Made by a program: the position numbers and the translations under genes
Shown: positions 22,431 through 34,400 of the stretch, one piece after another
How positions within the stretch are numbered: position 1 is the first letter of the stretch
Layout: each line of letters starts with the position of its first letter
From: Pachyseris speciosa
Lineage: Eukaryota > Cnidaria > Anthozoa > Scleractinia > Pachyseridae
Direction of reading: 5' to 3'
Assembly: GCA_016490735.1 (NCBI GenBank)
Contig: JAEMWC010001358.1
Span: 16,001-80,000 of the forward strand
Length of the DNA: 64,000 bases
The notes under the pieces: generated by a model
What the model was told of the DNA's origin: nothing
The model's database searches: none
Seen by the model: the letters and a program-made list of their open reading frames with translations, nothing else

Positions 22431-22513
22431 GAACAAACGCTCCTCTAGTGCCTTACAACCATGGTTTGGTTCTGGCCCTAGAAGGTAAACGTGGACAAGT
22501 AAAGTGAAGTAAA

Positions 22514-22518
<5 letters not shown>

Positions 22519-22568
<50 letters not shown>
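22519..22568. repeat. (AAT)n microsatellite, 3' flank of LINE fragment
   Basis: About 16 AAT units, beginning roughly 90 bp after the LINE stop codon. On its far side the minus strand reads VRLISRQRGGLAALKLTKLS, an unassigned protein-like stretch that could be another LINE or exon remnant. Confidence 0.9.
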
Positions 22569-22719
22569 TAAAATAACAATATATAATTATAATAAGAACC
22601 TTCCCAGAATCCTTTGCAGCTGGAAAATCGTCAATCCCAGATAACTTGGTCAATTTGAGGGCAGCAAGACCCCCACGTTGTCTAGAGATAAGTCTTACCA
22701 TAAACTAATTATTGTACAA

Positions 22720-24535
22720 GACTAAGGGCGATGACGTCATTGGTCACGTGACTTTGCTCACAAGTGCGTTTTTGCACACTGTGACGAAATTATTTTTTTA
22801 TTGAGAAAGCAGTCAACGTAGTTTGAAGCACAATGGTGTGAGCCATTTCGGACTGCCCGGGTACCGAACAAAATATAAATATTAAGGGGGGTATATACAA
22901 TTTTCAAAAAGTGGGAGTCTGGGTACAAGTGCTATCTCGCGTTGCATTAAACGCGAGGAAACAAAAATTTGGATATTGGTAGATATTTTTATGAAATATA
23001 CATTTTTGACATTTTTAATGCTGTGACGTCATCGGTCACGTGACCAGAACGGACCGAAGTTTAATATTCCCTCTTAAAGTTTACTAGAACCTTTCTCCAA
23101 GAATATTTTTAAGCGAAGTTGTAGTTTAATAAATAGTGTTTTAAAAAATGGCCATGATTACTTTTTCCTAAAAAAGTGCGGCAGTAGAAAATTTAACTGA
23201 AAAGTTTGTCAGCTTCCTGCTCAACAACCATTTGAGGTAGGAATAAAAGAAAATTTTGCCTAAGGCTTGAGAGTATGCTCTTTATGATGGCGTTGTCAGT
23301 TTCTCCTAATTTCAATTGCTTTTGGCGAGGATCGATGTTTAAGACTTTTTTCAGAGGAGAGGGCCTGGAGGAAAGAACGAAAACGAGGCTATACTTTCGC
23401 GCGCTTTTTGTTCACTGCGACGCCGCGCCACAAAAGGTTAGCTGGAAAAAAAAATTCCACGGACTAGACTTGCATTTTCTTTAAACGGAACTTTTGACGA
23501 CTTTTTTAATTATTGTTTTTTTATGGCTGCTGTCTGCTCAGGGACAATGCATACTTGAGAAGGTAAGTTGATACAGATAGTTGTTGCTGTTTGTTAAAAA
23601 ACAAAACAAAAAAAAAAAAGCGCGTTTGTGGTACACTTAAATGCACGTCCCACCTAAAAAGTGTTGTTTAATTCTTGAAATTATAAAACTTAAACTAGAA
23701 GTTGCAGCAATGCGAATGAAATCAAATTAATGCTAACATTAAATGAAACAATTAAAGTTGCTTAAGGCAACCGATGCAAGCTCAGTAATTTTACTAAATA
23801 CGATATTTGAAGGTTAAAAACGTATCTTAAACAGTGACGGAATAAATGATTACTTTATTTTCAACCGGAACTTGAAACGTTACCTTCATTCGCACAGACA
23901 TCAAAACTTTATTTTATACTGTCCATGAACTAAATTCCCTATTACAATAATAACAAAGTGTACAATAAGGCCATTATTCAAAGTATTGGCCTAAGAAAAA
24001 TAGTTGCGCATAAACAAATACTGGAACAGTTCGTGCTTTCAAATGGATTACCCTAATGAATTACACGATTCCGACACATAAGTTTAATTTGAGTGGCGAA
24101 ACATTTTGTTGTATCTGAAAAATTACTGTACTACAAAAAACGTTTTCACAGAGGCTGTAATGCATGGGGGTTCACATAATTTAATTCAATTTTATAAAGC
24201 TAAAAATTGTATGTCAAAGATTCAGCAGAAACAGAGAAAAGTTTTAAAATCACGACTGTTTGTGCGAGTTCGTGTACGTGAGCGCTAAACGCGGAGAGTA
24301 CCTAAGCTTAATAACTCTGAAGACGTCAAGTACTTAAGTTTATGTCAAAACCGACCAAGAACCAGTCGAAAAAAACAAAGAAAGATTAGCAAATAATTGT
24401 TTTAATTGATTTGGCAGTTTCACAAAGAGTTACGCTTCTGGTTTGTGGCACTTATTTACAATGGTAGTCTGAGGAAAAACCTTTTTACAACAATGTTTAA
24501 ATTGTGAATGATATATGAAATAAATCATACATGAT
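22720..24535. other. Intergenic, no gene seen
   Basis: AT-rich sequence with A-tracts near 23600 and 23445. Two GACGTCA-T-(T/C)GGTCACGTGAC segments (about 22732-22751 and 23025-23044) are near-identical direct repeats, possibly ends of a degraded element. No exon could be supported. Confidence 0.35.
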
Positions 24536-24933
24536 GTAGTCTCTTCGACGATTGGAGAAGGTATTTACCGTTGACCTTTTATTTAGTCGTTTTCTTCAAA
24601 AAACTTACGGTCAACCGATAAGCCAGATAAGCTTAAGCTTACGGTAAATTTCATTTGAATCTATTTTTTAAATTGAGGGGAAATTAAAATGTAATTTGCC
24701 ATAAGAATGGGTCCAACACAGAAATCCTGAAAACCTTCTTCACAAACAAATTGACGATAAACTTGAAAACCAAATTTGAGAGTAGGCTTAACTTCTTGCC
24801 GAGCCATACAAAAGTCGGGCACATAAACAAAGACAACGCTTATCTGGCTTATCGGTTGACCGTACGTTTTTTGAAGAAAACGAATAAATAAAAGGTCAAC
24901 GGTAAATACCTTCTCCAATCGTCGAAGAGGCTA
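24536..24933. mobile_element. Foldback element with ~96-bp arms
   Basis: The left arm (24536-24631) and the right arm (24837-24933) are near-perfect complements, with landmarks GACGATTGGAGAAGGTATTT and its complement. The unique centre is about 205 bp. The minus-strand frame through the centre has no recognisable content. Confidence 0.9.
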
Positions 24934-25122
24934 CATCGGGCCACTGCGTAAATCGCACGTCCTTCGTATTTAGTCATGCTCAAAGCACAGCGGGAAAATT
25001 TACGTGTTGTCGAATGCAGTCGCGGCGCGAATACAATCCCTTTCACAACATTTTAGATACATCCAAAAAGCCGTCCATCAAGCCTTGATATAATTCTTCC
25101 CAGAGTGGCCAGTTAAAAAATA

Positions 25123-25560
25123 TTTTCACAGTCTAACACATCTTCAGGTGACCTAGTCGAAGTGGCGGAAGGAGAGTGGAGTCGAACGAGGTATCGCACA
25201 GCGTTGACGTGGACGTCGTTAATCCACTGACTTGATCTAAAGTTTTATGCTTCGGACTAAAAATTGTCCATTACTTAGTTGAATTTGACGGCAAATCTCC
25301 CATTTTGGCGACCTTTTCAGATTTTCAGCACAGCTCTTTCACCACACAAATCTTTTCACAGTCTAACACATCTTCAGGTGACCTAGTCGAAGTGGCAGAA
25401 CGAGAGAGTCGAACGAGGTATCGCACAGCGTTCATGTGCTCGTTAATCCACTGACTTGGTCTAAGGTTTTATGACACAGGATGAACCAAATTTCAAAATC
25501 ATTTCACCGTTTTGAATGTAGTTAAGCTTCGGACTAGAAATTTCCCATTACTTTGTTAAA
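25123..25560. repeat. Imperfect tandem direct repeat, ~230-bp period
   Basis: TTTTCACAGTCTAACACATC through CGCACAGCGTT occurs at 25123 and again at 25352, followed in both by a CGTTAATCCACTGACTTG segment and later by GCTTCGGACTA-AAATT. The second unit carries an extra insertion before the last segment. Confidence 0.8.
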
Positions 25561-25840
25561 CATTCACCACAGCTACAGCTACTTTCACCGCAGCTACAGC
25601 GCTGTCGCAAGCAAACCGTCGCTTCGTTTCAGAAGGTCGATTCACTTTCTGTAATTGGTTAAACAAAATGACGTGTGAATCGCGAGGTGTGGATAATCTA
25701 CGATTCGATGACAAACATAGCGGGCAATGTCTTCCTTCGTAATTTTAACCAAAGAAAAAAATTGCAAAACATTTAATTTTTGGTTTATCGTGAACTAAAA
25801 AAACTGTCAGAACAAGAGCGGATAGGCGTGTTTTCAGATC

Positions 25841-25959
<119 letters not shown>

Positions 25960-26688
25960 CTCAACTAACACTTGTGATTTCTGGTATGAATGAATTAATA
26001 TGCAAAAACTAAAAAGGTAAAAATAATAAAGAAAAATTGTCAACTATTTTCCCAAAGAAGTACAAGTACACTTGCCTCGATCGAAGCCCACTCATAAGAA
26101 ATATCCACAAAAATATGAATACAATCTTCCGTCTGTACAACATTTAACCCCCAAATTTCCATACAACTATTTTTTTTACATTTATTAGTAAGCTCTGGCT
26201 TGCTGGCTCAGCAACAAATAACTTTCAAAACCATGAGAAGTTAAGTGAGAAAAACATAGTCTACAAGGTCTAAATAATAAGTCAGTAGTGCATGAATGGG
26301 TGGGGCAAGGGTTCTGAACCTTCAACTGATTGTACTTTTTTCTTCTGGTTCTACCCATTACGTAGCAGTATCTACTTATGTCTTAACTTTGTTGCAGAGT
26401 CTAACAAAATTGCAAATTCATCACAACTTATCATTGTTCTTACCACCTTGGGAATGCCACATTTTTGGTAGCCGCTTCAGTACACATCTATTATTTCTAT
26501 TTCTGTATTGTAACCGTTTTCTCCATTTTTACTTTGCTTCAGTGTTGCCCCTGAAGAAGGTTAGTCATGTCTCGCCGTAATATATGGCATTAAAAGTTAC
26601 CCTTTTCGATCATCATTTTGTTTCTTTGCCTTATATCTACCTTTTTATGGGATATATAATTATATATTGTTATTTCCGGTTTCACTTG

Positions 26689-26691
<3 letters not shown>

Positions 26692-26740
<49 letters not shown>

Positions 26741-27850
26741 GTATTTGTATAGCGCTTAATACAAAAGTTTTAAAGCGCTTCACAACAAAAGAAGAAAATA
26801 GAATTATAAAACTTACATTACCTAATGAATAAAATAACGTTTGAAAAGATAAGTTTTTAAAGATGATTTAAAAGTGCTGACACTGGAGCTACGCCTATAT
26901 AGCTGGGAAGGCAGTTCCATAATTTGGGGGCACATACAGAGAATGCTCGGTCTCCATAAGTTTTCAGATTTGATGTAGGAACTTGAAGCAGAAATTAGAT
27001 GTGGACCGTAATTTAACCTATTTGGGGTGTATAAGTGCAGAAGAAGAAGAAGAAGAAGAAGAAGAAGAAGAAGAAGAAGAAGAAGAAGAAGAAGAAGCTT
27101 TAAAAATGGTATAGCATGTAAAATCAAACCGTTCTGTACATCTGGGAAGGCAGAACGTCCACCAACCACACATCTACCCGGCATATTCTTTACGTGTTAC
27201 AGAAAGTCGAGTTAGAAACTTGCTGATGTTAGCTAATGTTGTTTGACTGAGATACTGGGTTGACGTCACAAGATAGTGCCCAATCCCTCAACTGCTCCTT
27301 TTTGTATCCAATATGGCGGAAAATATCCCTCAAATTACGATTTTCGTCGTCTGATTAAATGAAGATAGAAACCAGAATACGTTTAATTTCTTCAGAAAAC
27401 GTCTTAAACATACATAGATTTTTGAAATTTCACATAACTGGCTAAGGGTGATAGGCACTTTAAGAGCTTTAAAAGTTATTAAAAGTAATTTAAAAGTAAT
27501 GCGATGTTCAACGGGTAGCCAATGAAGCTCCCTGAGTAATGACGTGATATGATCAAACTTGCTACCACCTAAAATTAAGCGAGCTGCGCAATTCTGTACA
27601 AGCAGTAATTTATGTAAAAGACAGCGAGGAAGACCATGTAGTAATGAATTACAGTTGTCGAGTCTTGAGGTAACAAAGGCATTAACTAAAATCTTCGTAT
27701 GCTCGGTAGATAAAAATTTTCTAATACGATAAATATTACGATTACTAGTTCGGATGCTATACCACTGAGGTAACGAACTGTAACAAAAGTTCTTCATAAT
27801 GCTGGGATCTGAATTTCGATAGAAGGAAGTGTAAATGTTATGGCATATTA
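26692..27850 (-). pseudogene. CR1/L2-like LINE, C-terminal ORF and 3' tail
   Basis: On the minus strand, from about 27850 down, the frame reads LVNAFVTSRLDNCNSLLHGL, LLVQNCAARLILGGSKFDHI, LLRELHWLPVEHRITFKLLL, the highly recognisable C-terminus of CR1/L2-type LINEs in cnidarians. After a (TTC)n interruption (27040-27096) the rest continues in shifted frames (SSSVSTFKSSLKTYLFKRYF), and the copy ends with GCGCTTTAAAAC...AAGCGCTATACAAATACTG and (ATT)n at 26692-26738. Stops and frameshifts make it a pseudogene. The reverse transcriptase core is absent. MITE family 1 copy 8 abuts its upstream end. Confidence 0.85.
27040..27096. repeat. (GAA)n microsatellite inside a LINE
   Basis: About 19 GAA units on the plus strand split the LINE coding remnant. 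Expansion within a former coding sequence is likely. Confidence 0.95.
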
Positions 27851-28133
27851 GTGCGATTTTCAATTGAGTGTCGTAAAACCAAACCCAAAGCAATTAATCC
27901 AGCCAATCACAACAGACACACACACATCGCAACGAGCCAATCAGAATACGAAGCAATTACATGTAGCCGGCACAACGCGCGGGAAAATACGCTCGTGCAA
28001 GCCGCGATTGATTTTGGTTTTGCATCTCATTGGTTAAGAAAGTGGCGCGAGTTTTGCTGGCCAATCACAGAGCGAAGGAATGCAAAACCAAAGCAAACAC
28101 AATTTACTTTCGACACTCAATTGAAAACCGCTC
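27851..28133. mobile_element. MITE family 1, copy 8
   Basis: Near full length, with CGATTTTCAATTGAGTGTCG on the left and CACTCAATTGAAAACCGCTC on the right. The interior has AGCCAATCACAACAGACACA and ACAACGCGCGGGAAAATACG. It joins directly to the LINE remnant at 26692-27850. Confidence 0.85.
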
Positions 28134-28394
28134 AATGTGAGAATGAATATATGAAAATTATGAACTGCGGATTAATGAATGAATATATGAATGATCATCG
28201 CAGTTGCAGTAGTGAAAATAGCGATGTTTCTCGTGACGTCACCCATTGTTATTAATATGCCAACCAGAACCTAATTGGCTGTTGAAACAAGGACTTCTTT
28301 TGTTCCATGGTTGGCAAATTTGAATATGAAAAGAAATGTGACGTCAATGTTTTTAAACAAGAAACATCGCTATAGAGCCTGAAAAAAATTCAAG

Positions 28395-28450
28395 CTTGCG
28401 CGGGGATCGAACCCACGACCTCATGGGGAGGAGAGATTACTTCACGAGCC
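28395..28450 (-). mobile_element. tRNA-like half, SINE fragment, minus strand
   Basis: GTGGGTTCGATCCCCGCGC on the minus strand is a B-box and T-arm, preceded by a GGCTCGTGAAGT segment in place of a normal anticodon arm. Only the 3' half of a tRNA fold is present. Confidence 0.45.
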
Positions 28451-29691
28451 AAAATATGGTCTGGGTAAGGTCTGGTAGGAGGCTGCCTGGTGACATAAAT
28501 CGAAAGACCCTAACCAAGATGAAACCGGACGAACGGAAGCGCCCCATAGTGCACAGGCTACCCACACAACTTGTGAATGCCCTGAAAGCCCGTTTGTGTC
28601 TCGACATACAGTATGAATAGCGAAAGGTCGTCTTAACAGAAAGTACTAGTATGTGCATTTAAATTCACGGTAGACGTAAACGCACCTATTTGTTGTGTAT
28701 TATTGGTCTTGTGGCTCAGAACGGCAATTTTTTTCACGACTTGGAGAATTTTGCTTGACCAGTCGACTGTACAATATAAGAGAGGGATGAGAGAGGAAAA
28801 ATTCACCGTTTTGAGTCACGAGAAAGACCAAACATTTAACAAATAAAGTAAGTTTATCTTTATTGTGAACTTAAATGGTCATACTTTTTTTGTAATATTT
28901 AATTCTCTCCCGATCTCTCTTTCTCTGACAGAAGAGACTAGAAGTCTTAGCATTGCAATATTAATCAAATATATAGTGCACGATTCAACACTACAAAAGC
29001 TAGAAAATGAACAAATCAAATTTTTCTTATCCCAGCCGACGTCCGCTGCTAGCTGTAACTTTCAGCAACATCTGGGACCTGTGAAGTAATGGACAGCATT
29101 GTCAAAAACGCACGAAAGATTGAAGAAGGGATCAATATTTTATCACTGCATGATTTTTAAATAATTTTTTATTACCATGTTACCACCAATAGCGTAGCTC
29201 CATATTCTGTATATAAACCATACATAACCCACAATTCCTCGATTCGCTCCAACGAAGGGCTAACGCTCGAAACGTCAGCTTATCAAATTCCTGTACGGTG
29301 CTCAAATTACATCATCAACTCCGTTGATAAACCAAATTTTCGTGTTCAGTCACTCCCCCACCGACGTAGCACCACAGTTTCTTTAGAAACTAACCCCCTT
29401 TATTCATTTACAAATATGGTCTTTCCCTATCACAAATAACTTAACACAAGCTAGCCAATATTTCCTCTTTTGTTTTATGGCGGCTGTACATAGGAAATGT
29501 TGGTTTGCAATGGGATGACGGAGACTCTAATCAATGAGAACCGATATCGTGTCAGAAAACCCTCAATGATGTAAAACTTTCAAAGAAGTTTTGTGTCTAG
29601 CTCTACTAATAAGAGGCAATATATCAACATCCATAGTGTAGTAAAAACAGTGATTAATAATAAAGGAAAAATCGAAGTGTCAGGGAGCCAG

Positions 29692-30124
29692 CCCCGGGGG
29701 GGGGGGGGTACTCCCTATATGGGCTATATAGGTACGTGCCGCGGAATAGGGTATGGTTTTTGGAGGTTCTCGATCCTTAAATAGGGTATCCTTTTCGGCT
29801 ATTGGCATAGTGTCCCGGTGTGATCCTTAGATAGGGTGCCTAAATTTGTATCAGCAAAAATAGCAGGTTGTACACACCCAGTTAAGCGAAAAACAAATGA
29901 TCTGTCAAAGTTAAAGTATTGCCAAAGCGATTTTAAGGAAATAAAGTTGACCTGTTCAAGCTATTTTGAGTTTTTGTTCTTCCCTTGCATAGGGTGCTAT
30001 TTTTCGGATTTGGGCCTTAAATAGGGTATCAATTTTCGTTGGATTGTTCCTTAAATAGGGTCAGGGTTTAAGACCCTTCGCGGCACACACCTATCCGGAC
30101 TTTATGGGAGTACCCCCCGGGGGA
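29692..30124. mobile_element. Iterated-motif element, copy 2 (diverged)
   Basis: It starts CCCCGGGGGG...GGTACTCCCTATATGGG and ends GGGAGTACCCCCCGGGG. The internal iterations are TTAAATAGGGTATC-type rather than CCCTATTTCAGACC, so it is a sister subfamily of the copies at 11206 and 37186. Confidence 0.75.
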
Positions 30125-30324
30125 GCCAGATAACTGAATACTGTACAATAAATGCACAATAAAAAGTTTACTGATTTAGTTTTCAAGGTTGATTCAAAGC
30201 AACGTCCTGTGAGTTGACAAGAGGATTTGACAATTGTGCGAGAGTTGACTCTCACAGTTTTAAGCGAGTTTTCTTCCGACTTCTGGCGCATGCGCTAAAC
30301 GGACGCAAGACATTACCTGTTGCC

Positions 30325-30910
30325 ACCCACATTAAAGCACGACCACGGCTACGAACGCGACCATGAACGCGAACGCGAACGCGAACGCGAACGCGAACGA
30401 GGCGTTCTCAGTGGATAAAGCCGTTTATACCGAAGGCAACCAGGGACGCGGCTGGAAATTAGTTAGCACGGAAAGTCGCAGAGATTGCCTCTGTACAGCT
30501 AATTTAAACGCGATAGTCGCACGAGCTATTTCCCCTGAGCCAATCAGTTCTTTTCTTTTCGTGCTAATCGGCCCAGGTGTCACGCGGTTGGACTTTGGGG
30601 GCACCGGTTGTGAACATGTCGGACAAAACTGAAATCCTAATTGCCGAAGTTGAAAAACATCCATTAATTTTATAAGGCCGTGTGAAGGGGCAAGATGCCA
30701 AAATGTCATTAGAATCTGTGTCTGAGGCGTTTGCTGCCATTTTTAGAAGATGATACATATCAGCACACACTGCGACTGTCACAGCCCAAATGACCGCATT
30801 GTGTATGAACGATGGCTCGTGCGAACTTTCAAGCCGTAAGTCGCACGGAAAGTCGCAATCGCAATCGCAGTCGCAGTGTTGGTGGTCGTCGTCGCGCTCT
30901 GCATAAACAG
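30325..30910. mobile_element. Possible degraded element with ACGCGA/GTCGCA iterations
   Basis: The left side has GCGAACGCGAACGCGAACGC iterations after ACCACGGCTACG. The right side has GTCGCAATCGCAATCGCAGT and ends GGTGGTCGTCG, loosely the inverse of the left. The interior is unrecognised. The minus-strand CPTCSQPV found here is discussed among the rejected items. Confidence 0.35.
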
Positions 30911-31421
30911 GCCTTTATGCTATTTTATGTTAATTTTTTAGAGGCAAACATAAAGACTGCATGTTTGCGGCCGGTAGCCTCGCAGCTCCGGTAGGCTCTA
31001 AGTTTCAGAAGCGGGGATAGTGTCGCAGTCCTATTGTTTTAGGGCTAGGGTACATTGTTTGTGTTGTTTGTTCTTTTGTCTCACCTGAAGGGTGGTCTCT
31101 CTCCTACCAGTATCTTTGCGGCAACTGACGACAGTAAAACTATCGCGCAACTCTCAAGCGGAACTAAACGAGAGCAAACTCTTAGTAGGTTGATCTGACT
31201 CAATGAGAGCGCGTAAGATCGGTGAGAGTCTTCAAGAGTACATGACAGTCCACGTCTTTAAGGGAATAAAGAGAGAGAATCTAGACTTCAGGCAACTTTC
31301 ATTCCCGTTTGGCCCCTATGTTCTCACTGGCGAGGTGTAGGTCATTGCCCCGCCCTTTTGAGTATGATAACTATGCTGTCCAGTTTAAAGTAGTCAAGGC
31401 AGAAGCTTCTTGACTTACTAG

Positions 31422-34400
31422 TTAGTACTTGTGCGATTCTGTTCCTCCATGTCCGAAACCTCCAGGACCAAACAGTGCAGAGTAACATGGCTTATTGCAG
31501 TAAGGCCTGCCATCATGCTGAGGGAAGGAACACAAAGACTAACACTTGATAGGAGCCCATCACTGGGAGCGTACAACTCCCCTCTTTTCCTACCTAGGAC
31601 TGTCGCGGCGTTTTTACAGACCAATTTATTTTTAGATGAAATCAGACTCTCGCAGAGCCTCGATGACCAATCACAACTCTGGATGTGCCACAATTAAAGT
31701 ATCTACACGTGTAGAGCCTAGTTTGTTTTCGCTCATTAAAACTATTGTTTTGTGGAGCTGCCGTTGTCACCGTCCATTGACGTTCTCGTTGTCCTTTTTC
31801 GCGGTCAGTAAAAATGTCATGACAAAGGCTTAGGATGGGAGTTATACGCTCCTAGTGATGGGCTCCTGTGCTTGACGAAAACATTTACAGAGCAAGTAAT
31901 TCGTCAGTCATAGCTAAAATAACTGCGCTGTCTCACGGTATAGCCATCAGAATTGGGGATCGCAGCGTTTTAACAGCTTACCGCCCCTCCGTTATCACAC
32001 GATGAAGCGATGCCAGGCAGTAAGTAGTCGAAACGTCGCGACCTTCAACTTCTGTAACTAATGATTGATGATACCACTGTTTTTGTTCGTGATCGGGATT
32101 CTGTCGTCCATCTGTTAGATCTCCTTGAAAATCTTAGCTTTCTTTCCGGCCTGCAAATAAACACCGCCAAAACTGAGGCAATGTGGCTTGGGCAATGGAA
32201 AAATAACGAAGACACGCCCTTTGGTTTTAAGTGGCCCTGAAGGAACCAATATTCTCTCTCGGAATTTTTTTTCTCGTACAATTGTACGCATGCCGAGGAG
32301 CTAAATTTTGGCGCTAAAGTACGAGATTTGGAACAAACTTTAAACACTTGGAAAAGAAGAAAACTCACCCTCTACGGAAAAATTAACATTGTTAAAACAC
32401 TAGGGCTATCAAAACTGATATACAACGCTTCTGTTTTGGATGTCCCCAAGCAATATGTAGAAAAAATAAACAAGATTACTTTCAATTTCATCTGGGACGG
32501 TAAGCCCTCAAAAGTTAAAAGAAACACAATCATAGGAGAAAGAGCGAGAGGTGGGTTAAAAATGTGCGACTTCGCAGTCATGGAGAATGCTTTGAAAATT
32601 GCGTGGATTAAAAGAATCCAAAACGAGGTCACCTCTTCTTGGAAAATTATTCCTGACTTCATGGTCCACCAATACGGTAACCTCTCTTTCTTGACCAAAT
32701 GCAATTACGAACCTAGTTTGCTTTCGCTGGAACACCTTCCCTCTTTCTACCGATGAATTCTGGTGTATTGGCATGATTTTAAAAGCTCGAAACAAAATGA
32801 AGGAGACCTTAGAAATGAAATTCTCTGGAATAATCGCAATATTTTAATTAATAAGAAACCAGTTTTCTATAAAAGATGGTTTTCGCACAAGATCGTCTAC
32901 ATACGTGATTTATTGAACAGACGTGGAAATTTCTGTAACTACCCTGAGTTCAAGACGTTGCACAACCTAGAAGTACCTTTTACTACCTTTTATGGTTTGG
33001 TAGATGCCATTCCATCTTTGTGGAAAAAAAACAATAACCCAGTAGGATCATACTAACGCTGTCGAAAATCCCGTAACAAACTCCTCCACAAGTTCTAGCT
33101 ACTCGACAATCTTAACATTTACTTTTAAACCGCCAACTTCCCAGACTAAAATTTTGAGACATGGCTTTACCGAAAAAACCCTTGACAAGGTATACCTGTT
33201 TCCGTTTAAAATTACAAAAGAAGTCAAACTCGTAATGTTTCAGTATAAAATTATACACAACATTCTTCCCACTCAATTTAGCTTACACCGCGATGGAATA
33301 GCTGAAAGTGACTTTTGCCCTCTATGCAAAAATGAAAAACAAACTATGAACCACTTGTTTGTCCTCTGCAATGAAGTGCAGTCATTCTGGAAAACATGTC
33401 AAGATTGGTGAGTTCAAAAGACCAATGAATTGCTAACTTTGAATCAAAGTATTATTCTTAACGGTTTTTTCGAAAAATCTTCATACTGGCAGGCATTAAA
33501 CTACTCAATACTCATAGCAAAATACCACATCTTGCAAGGGTGTACTGAGCTTCTAGAGCTTCCTTCTACGACTTTCCGATAAAATTCAGACTTTAGAGCA
33601 GATGGTGGTCGCTAATAAGTGCTTATCAAACTTTCGTCTCAGATGGGCAGTTCTTCTTCCTTAAAAAAGTGCTCTATATTAATATCCTTTTGTCAACCCG
33701 CAATCACATAGAAACCCTAAAAGTTTTACAGCTGCAACTTTTAAATCTAATGTAAGCAGTAATTTTCTTCATCACCTGTCTTCTATTTTGACCAAATTTC
33801 TATGTATTCCGTGTGAAATGCGTAAATCTGTATTTTAGGTAGACTAGTGTTTCGTTATCCTTTGTAAGAAACGTAATTGTTGAATTAAAATATCCTGAAA
33901 AAAAAAAGTCATAATCATAATTGCTTTTAGCAAGCTAACTCGGCAATGGGTGATCAGCACAGCGAAGGTGAGAAAGATCCGCTACAAGGACAACGAGATA
34001 ACTTTATAACAAACTACTCACTCACAGATACAACAAATGAGATTATGAAAATACGTCAATAAATAGTTTGCTAGAGATGGCGGCATGAAATGCATAAACA
34101 GATTCAGGATTTACATTAAGTAGAAGGCAAAGCGTTCCAGATTAGTACAGTTATGCGCGTTAACATTTGAGCTATGAAGTTAATAAAAACATGTTTTTTC
34201 TTTTTCTCCTCTTCTTGTATCGTGGAAGAAACGATTATTTTACGTATACACGTATGCCGCTTTCGTAAGGGGAAACCCTCTAGCATTGAGGAATTGACAG
34301 AGGTGAAGCATAAACGGGATGGAACCACTATACTATCTGAGCTCGACTGTTAAGAGGTCTGCCCCCTTAAGAGGGATTATTTTAGCACAAGGAGCTTCAA

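Noticed and set aside
25705..25730. Minus-strand TGC CCG CTA TGT (C-P-L-C) as a CRIP B first exon
   Set aside because: No start codon in frame nearby and no LIM-like continuation or donor.
28395..28450. A functional tRNA gene
   Set aside because: Only the T-arm half is convincing; no anticodon arm or acceptor stem.
30605..30665. Minus-strand FCPTCSQPV as a first exon for CRIP gene B
   Set aside because: The C-P-x-C and following PV resemble a LIM start, but the next residues do not fit (no V-Y-F/M-G/A), there is no splice donor at the expected place, and the stretch lies in a probable degraded repeat.
31980..32045. Hammerhead motif at ACGATGAAGC...GTCGAAACGTCGCG
   Set aside because: GAAACGTC is present, but CUGANGA is not and stem II is poorly paired; too weak to list as a feature.
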